Below, in pieces: positions 4,893 through 6,389 of a DNA stretch of 6,389 nucleotides (positions are counted from its first letter, which is position 1; every line of letters starts with the position of its first letter). The position numbers were made by a program, and so were the translations under genes. Under the pieces are notes generated by a model. It saw nothing but the letters and a program-made list of their open reading frames with translations, was not told the origin of the DNA and made no database searches. This stretch comes from Caldisericota bacterium (GTDB lineage Bacteria > Caldisericota > Caldisericia > B22-G15), in the NCBI GenBank assembly GCA_003648245.1, contig QMOO01000071.1, forward strand, positions 1-6,389, written 5' to 3'.

Positions 4893-6389
4893 CGAAAAGG
4901 AACTCCTCTCCCTAAGAAAGCCTGCAAGATACATAGGAGAGGAGTGGAATGAGGTAAAGAAAGATTGGGATAATAAAATCAGGGTAGTACTTTCCTACCC
5001 TGATTTTTATGAGGTGGGGATGTCCAATCTTGGGCTCTCCATTCTCTACCATCTTATAAATGAAAGAAAAGATTCTCTATGTGAGAGAGTTTTTCTTCCT
5101 GACATAGATCTGGAAAAGCTTCTAATTAAGAAAGACATCCCTCTATTTTCCCTTGAATCAAAAAAACCTGTTAAAGATTTCCATATCTTTGGAGTTAGCA
5201 TCCAGACAGAGTTAACATACACGAATTTTTTGAACCTTTTGTATCTTTCAAAAATTCCAGTTTTCTCCCGTGACAGGAAAGATTTTCCTGTGGTTATAGT
5301 TGGAGGACCCTCCGCTTTAAACCCTATGCCCCTTTTACCCTTTGTTGATGCTTTTGTTATTGGTGAAGGCGAGGAGGTTGTAGGAGAAATAATTGATGAG
5401 TTTGTATTGGATAGAGAAGACTTTCTTAAAAGGATTTCAAATATAAAAGGGGTTTTTGTCCCTAAATTTGGAATAAAAAAGGTTGTAAAAAGGTATGTAA
5501 AAGACCTTGATAAAACATACTTTCCTGTAAAACCAATAGTGCCTTATACAGAGGTTATTCATGAGAGGGCGGTGGTTGAAATATTTAGAGGCTGTGATAG
5601 AGGTTGCAGGTTCTGTATATCTGGAATGGAAAAAAGACCAAGGAGAGAGAGGAGCGTTAAAAATATACTTTCCCTGATACAGGAGATACTGAAAAATACT
5701 GGATTTGAAGAGGTTTCTCTTCTTTCTCTATCCACATCTGACTATTCCAATCTTCTCCCCTTGGTTGAAGGTTTAAGGGAAATTACAAACGAGAAGAAGA
5801 TTTCTGTTTCCCTTCCCTCGTTAAGGATTGATAACTTCTCCCTTGAGGTTCTTGACCTTATAGACACAGGGAGAAAAACAACTCTCACCTTTGCACCTGA
5901 GGCAGGGACTGAGAGGCTAAGGGATGTTATAAATAAACCCATTAAAGACGATGACATTTTTTCTGTTGTAAGAGAGGCAGTCAAGAGAGGGTGGAGAAAG
6001 ATAAAGTTTTACTTTATGATCGGTTTACCCACAGAGACCATGGAGGATATAGAAGGAATAGTGGATATTGTAAGAAGGATAAGAATGGAGAATAAAAGAA
6101 TCACTCTTCACCTCTCCATCAACCCTTTTATCCCGAAGCCATTTACGCCCTTTCAATGGGAGAAATTTATACCAAAAGAAGACTACCTTGAAAAGAGAAG
6201 TTTTCTAAAAAGAAACATAAAGGGTGCAAGGCTTTCCTTCAGGAGATGGGAGGAATCATTTATTGAGGCTATTCTTTCAAGGGGTAATAAAGAATTGGCT
6301 GATGTAATTTATGATGTCTGGAAAAGGGGTGGTAAGTATGAAACATGGAGTGAAAAATTTGATTTTAGTTTGTGGGAAGAAAGCCTTAA
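4885..6389 (+). CDS. TIGR03960-type B12-binding-like radical SAM protein, 3' end cut by window
   Basis: I read 501 codons from the ATG at 4885 without a stop; the window ends inside codon 502. The N-terminal part resembles the B12-binding-like domain of the family: KPARYIGEEWN (about 12-22), PDFYEVGMSNLG (39-50), FGVSIQTELTYTNFLNLL, VVIVGGPSALNPMPLLPFVDAF-type residues and IGEGEEV. The radical SAM core then has RGCDRGCRFC (C237, C241, C244, the CX3CX2C cluster) followed by SGMEKRPRRERS, SVSLPSLRID, LTFAPEAGTERLRD and FYFMIGLPTET. Family proteins are often fused to, or next to, a TIGR03936 (DUF2344) domain, which would lie past the edge. The function of the family is not established; I do not assign a substrate. 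It overlaps ribU by 8 bases with no good Shine-Dalgarno, so translation is likely coupled to ribU. A terminator-like hairpin lies within it (4975-5008). Confidence 0.93.
   Translation, partial: MFNEKELLSLRKPARYIGEEWNEVKKDWDNKIRVVLSYPDFYEVGMSNLGLSILYHLINERKDSLCERVFLPDIDLEKLLIKKDIPLFSLESKKPVKDFHIFGVSIQTELTYTNFLNLLYLSKIPVFSRDRKDFPVVIVGGPSALNPMPLLPFVDAFVIGEGEEVVGEIIDEFVLDREDFLKRISNIKGVFVPKFGIKKVVKRYVKDLDKTYFPVKPIVPYTEVIHERAVVEIFRGCDRGCRFCISGMEKRPRRERSVKNILSLIQEILKNTGFEEVSLLSLSTSDYSNLLPLVEGLREITNEKKISVSLPSLRIDNFSLEVLDLIDTGRKTTLTFAPEAGTERLRDVINKPIKDDDIFSVVREAVKRGWRKIKFYFMIGLPTETMEDIEGIVDIVRRIRMENKRITLHLSINPFIPKPFTPFQWEKFIPKEDYLEKRSFLKRNIKGARLSFRRWEESFIEAILSRGNKELADVIYDVWKRGGKYETWSEKFDFSLWEESL
4975..5008 (+). 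terminator. Terminator-like hairpin inside the radical SAM coding region
   Basis: AAAATCAGGGTAG (4975-4987) is exactly complementary to CTACCCTGATTTT (4995-5007), giving a perfect 13-bp stem with a 7-base loop (4988-4994). The run TTTTT (5004-5008) forms a short U tail. By shape it is an intrinsic terminator, with an A-rich upstream arm pairing to the T tract. It lies 82 bases after the ribU stop and 90 bases into the radical SAM frame, where it encodes the conserved stretch before YEVGM. Whether it terminates is unknown; active translation through it would prevent folding. Confidence 0.6.

Noticed and set aside
5223..5257. AT-rich hairpin GAATTTTTTGAA / TTCAAAAATTC in the radical SAM gene
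   Set aside because: It has one unpaired base, a long loop and almost only A-T pairs; plausible by chance in AT-rich coding DNA.
5273..5291. Hairpin ACAGGAAA-GAT-TTTCCTGT in the radical SAM gene
   Set aside because: It is a perfect 8-bp stem but has no T tail and only 3 loop bases; likely coincidental, although it is the second hairpin in this gene's 5' half.
5707..5722. Hairpin GAAGAG-GTTT-CTCTTC in the radical SAM gene
   Set aside because: A six-base stem within coding sequence without a T tract is expected by chance.
5742..5984. Open frame on the minus strand inside the radical SAM gene
   Set aside because: It is antisense to conserved motifs such as SVSLPSLRID and LTFAPEAGT; a shadow.

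Overview
The window is AT-rich bacterial DNA with strong use of AGA/AGG (Arg) and ATA (Ile) codons and Lys/Glu-rich proteins. This suggests a low-GC, possibly thermophilic bacterium. I cannot name the phylum from these bases. Both ends cut through genes: mtnA on the left and a B12-binding-type radical SAM gene on the right.

Left arm (minus strand, 1422 down to 1). A small helical, charged ORF (possible addiction-module antitoxin) overlaps a MNT/AbiEii-like nucleotidyltransferase by 19 bases. mtnA (methylthioribose-1-phosphate isomerase) follows 35 bp downstream with a perfect Shine-Dalgarno. The three look like one transcript.

Centre. The 102-bp divergent spacer (1423-1524) carries two outward-facing TATAAT boxes. 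Each lies exactly six bases before the ATG of its gene, so both mRNAs are predicted to be leaderless. Rightward run (1525-4086): an MscS-family mechanosensitive channel, a PflX-like radical SAM protein (COG1313 type) and a classical SDR oxidoreductase. The gaps are 22 and 11 bp, so they are probably co-transcribed. Possible weak terminators follow at 4092-4147.

Right arm (4146-6389). A promoter precedes a complete FMN riboswitch (4187-4320). A short platform then appears able to hide the ribosome binding site of ribU, the riboflavin-binding S component of an ECF transporter. ribU overlaps by 8 bases the start of a TIGR03960-type radical SAM gene, which runs off the window. This places the radical SAM gene under probable FMN control through transcription and translational coupling.

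Most unusual signal. A perfect 13-bp hairpin with a 7-base loop and a T5 tail (4975-5008) looks like an intrinsic terminator but lies about 90 bases inside the radical SAM coding region. A plausible but untested model is that FMN blocks ribU translation, the uncovered mRNA folds this hairpin, and transcription stops before the rest of the radical SAM gene.
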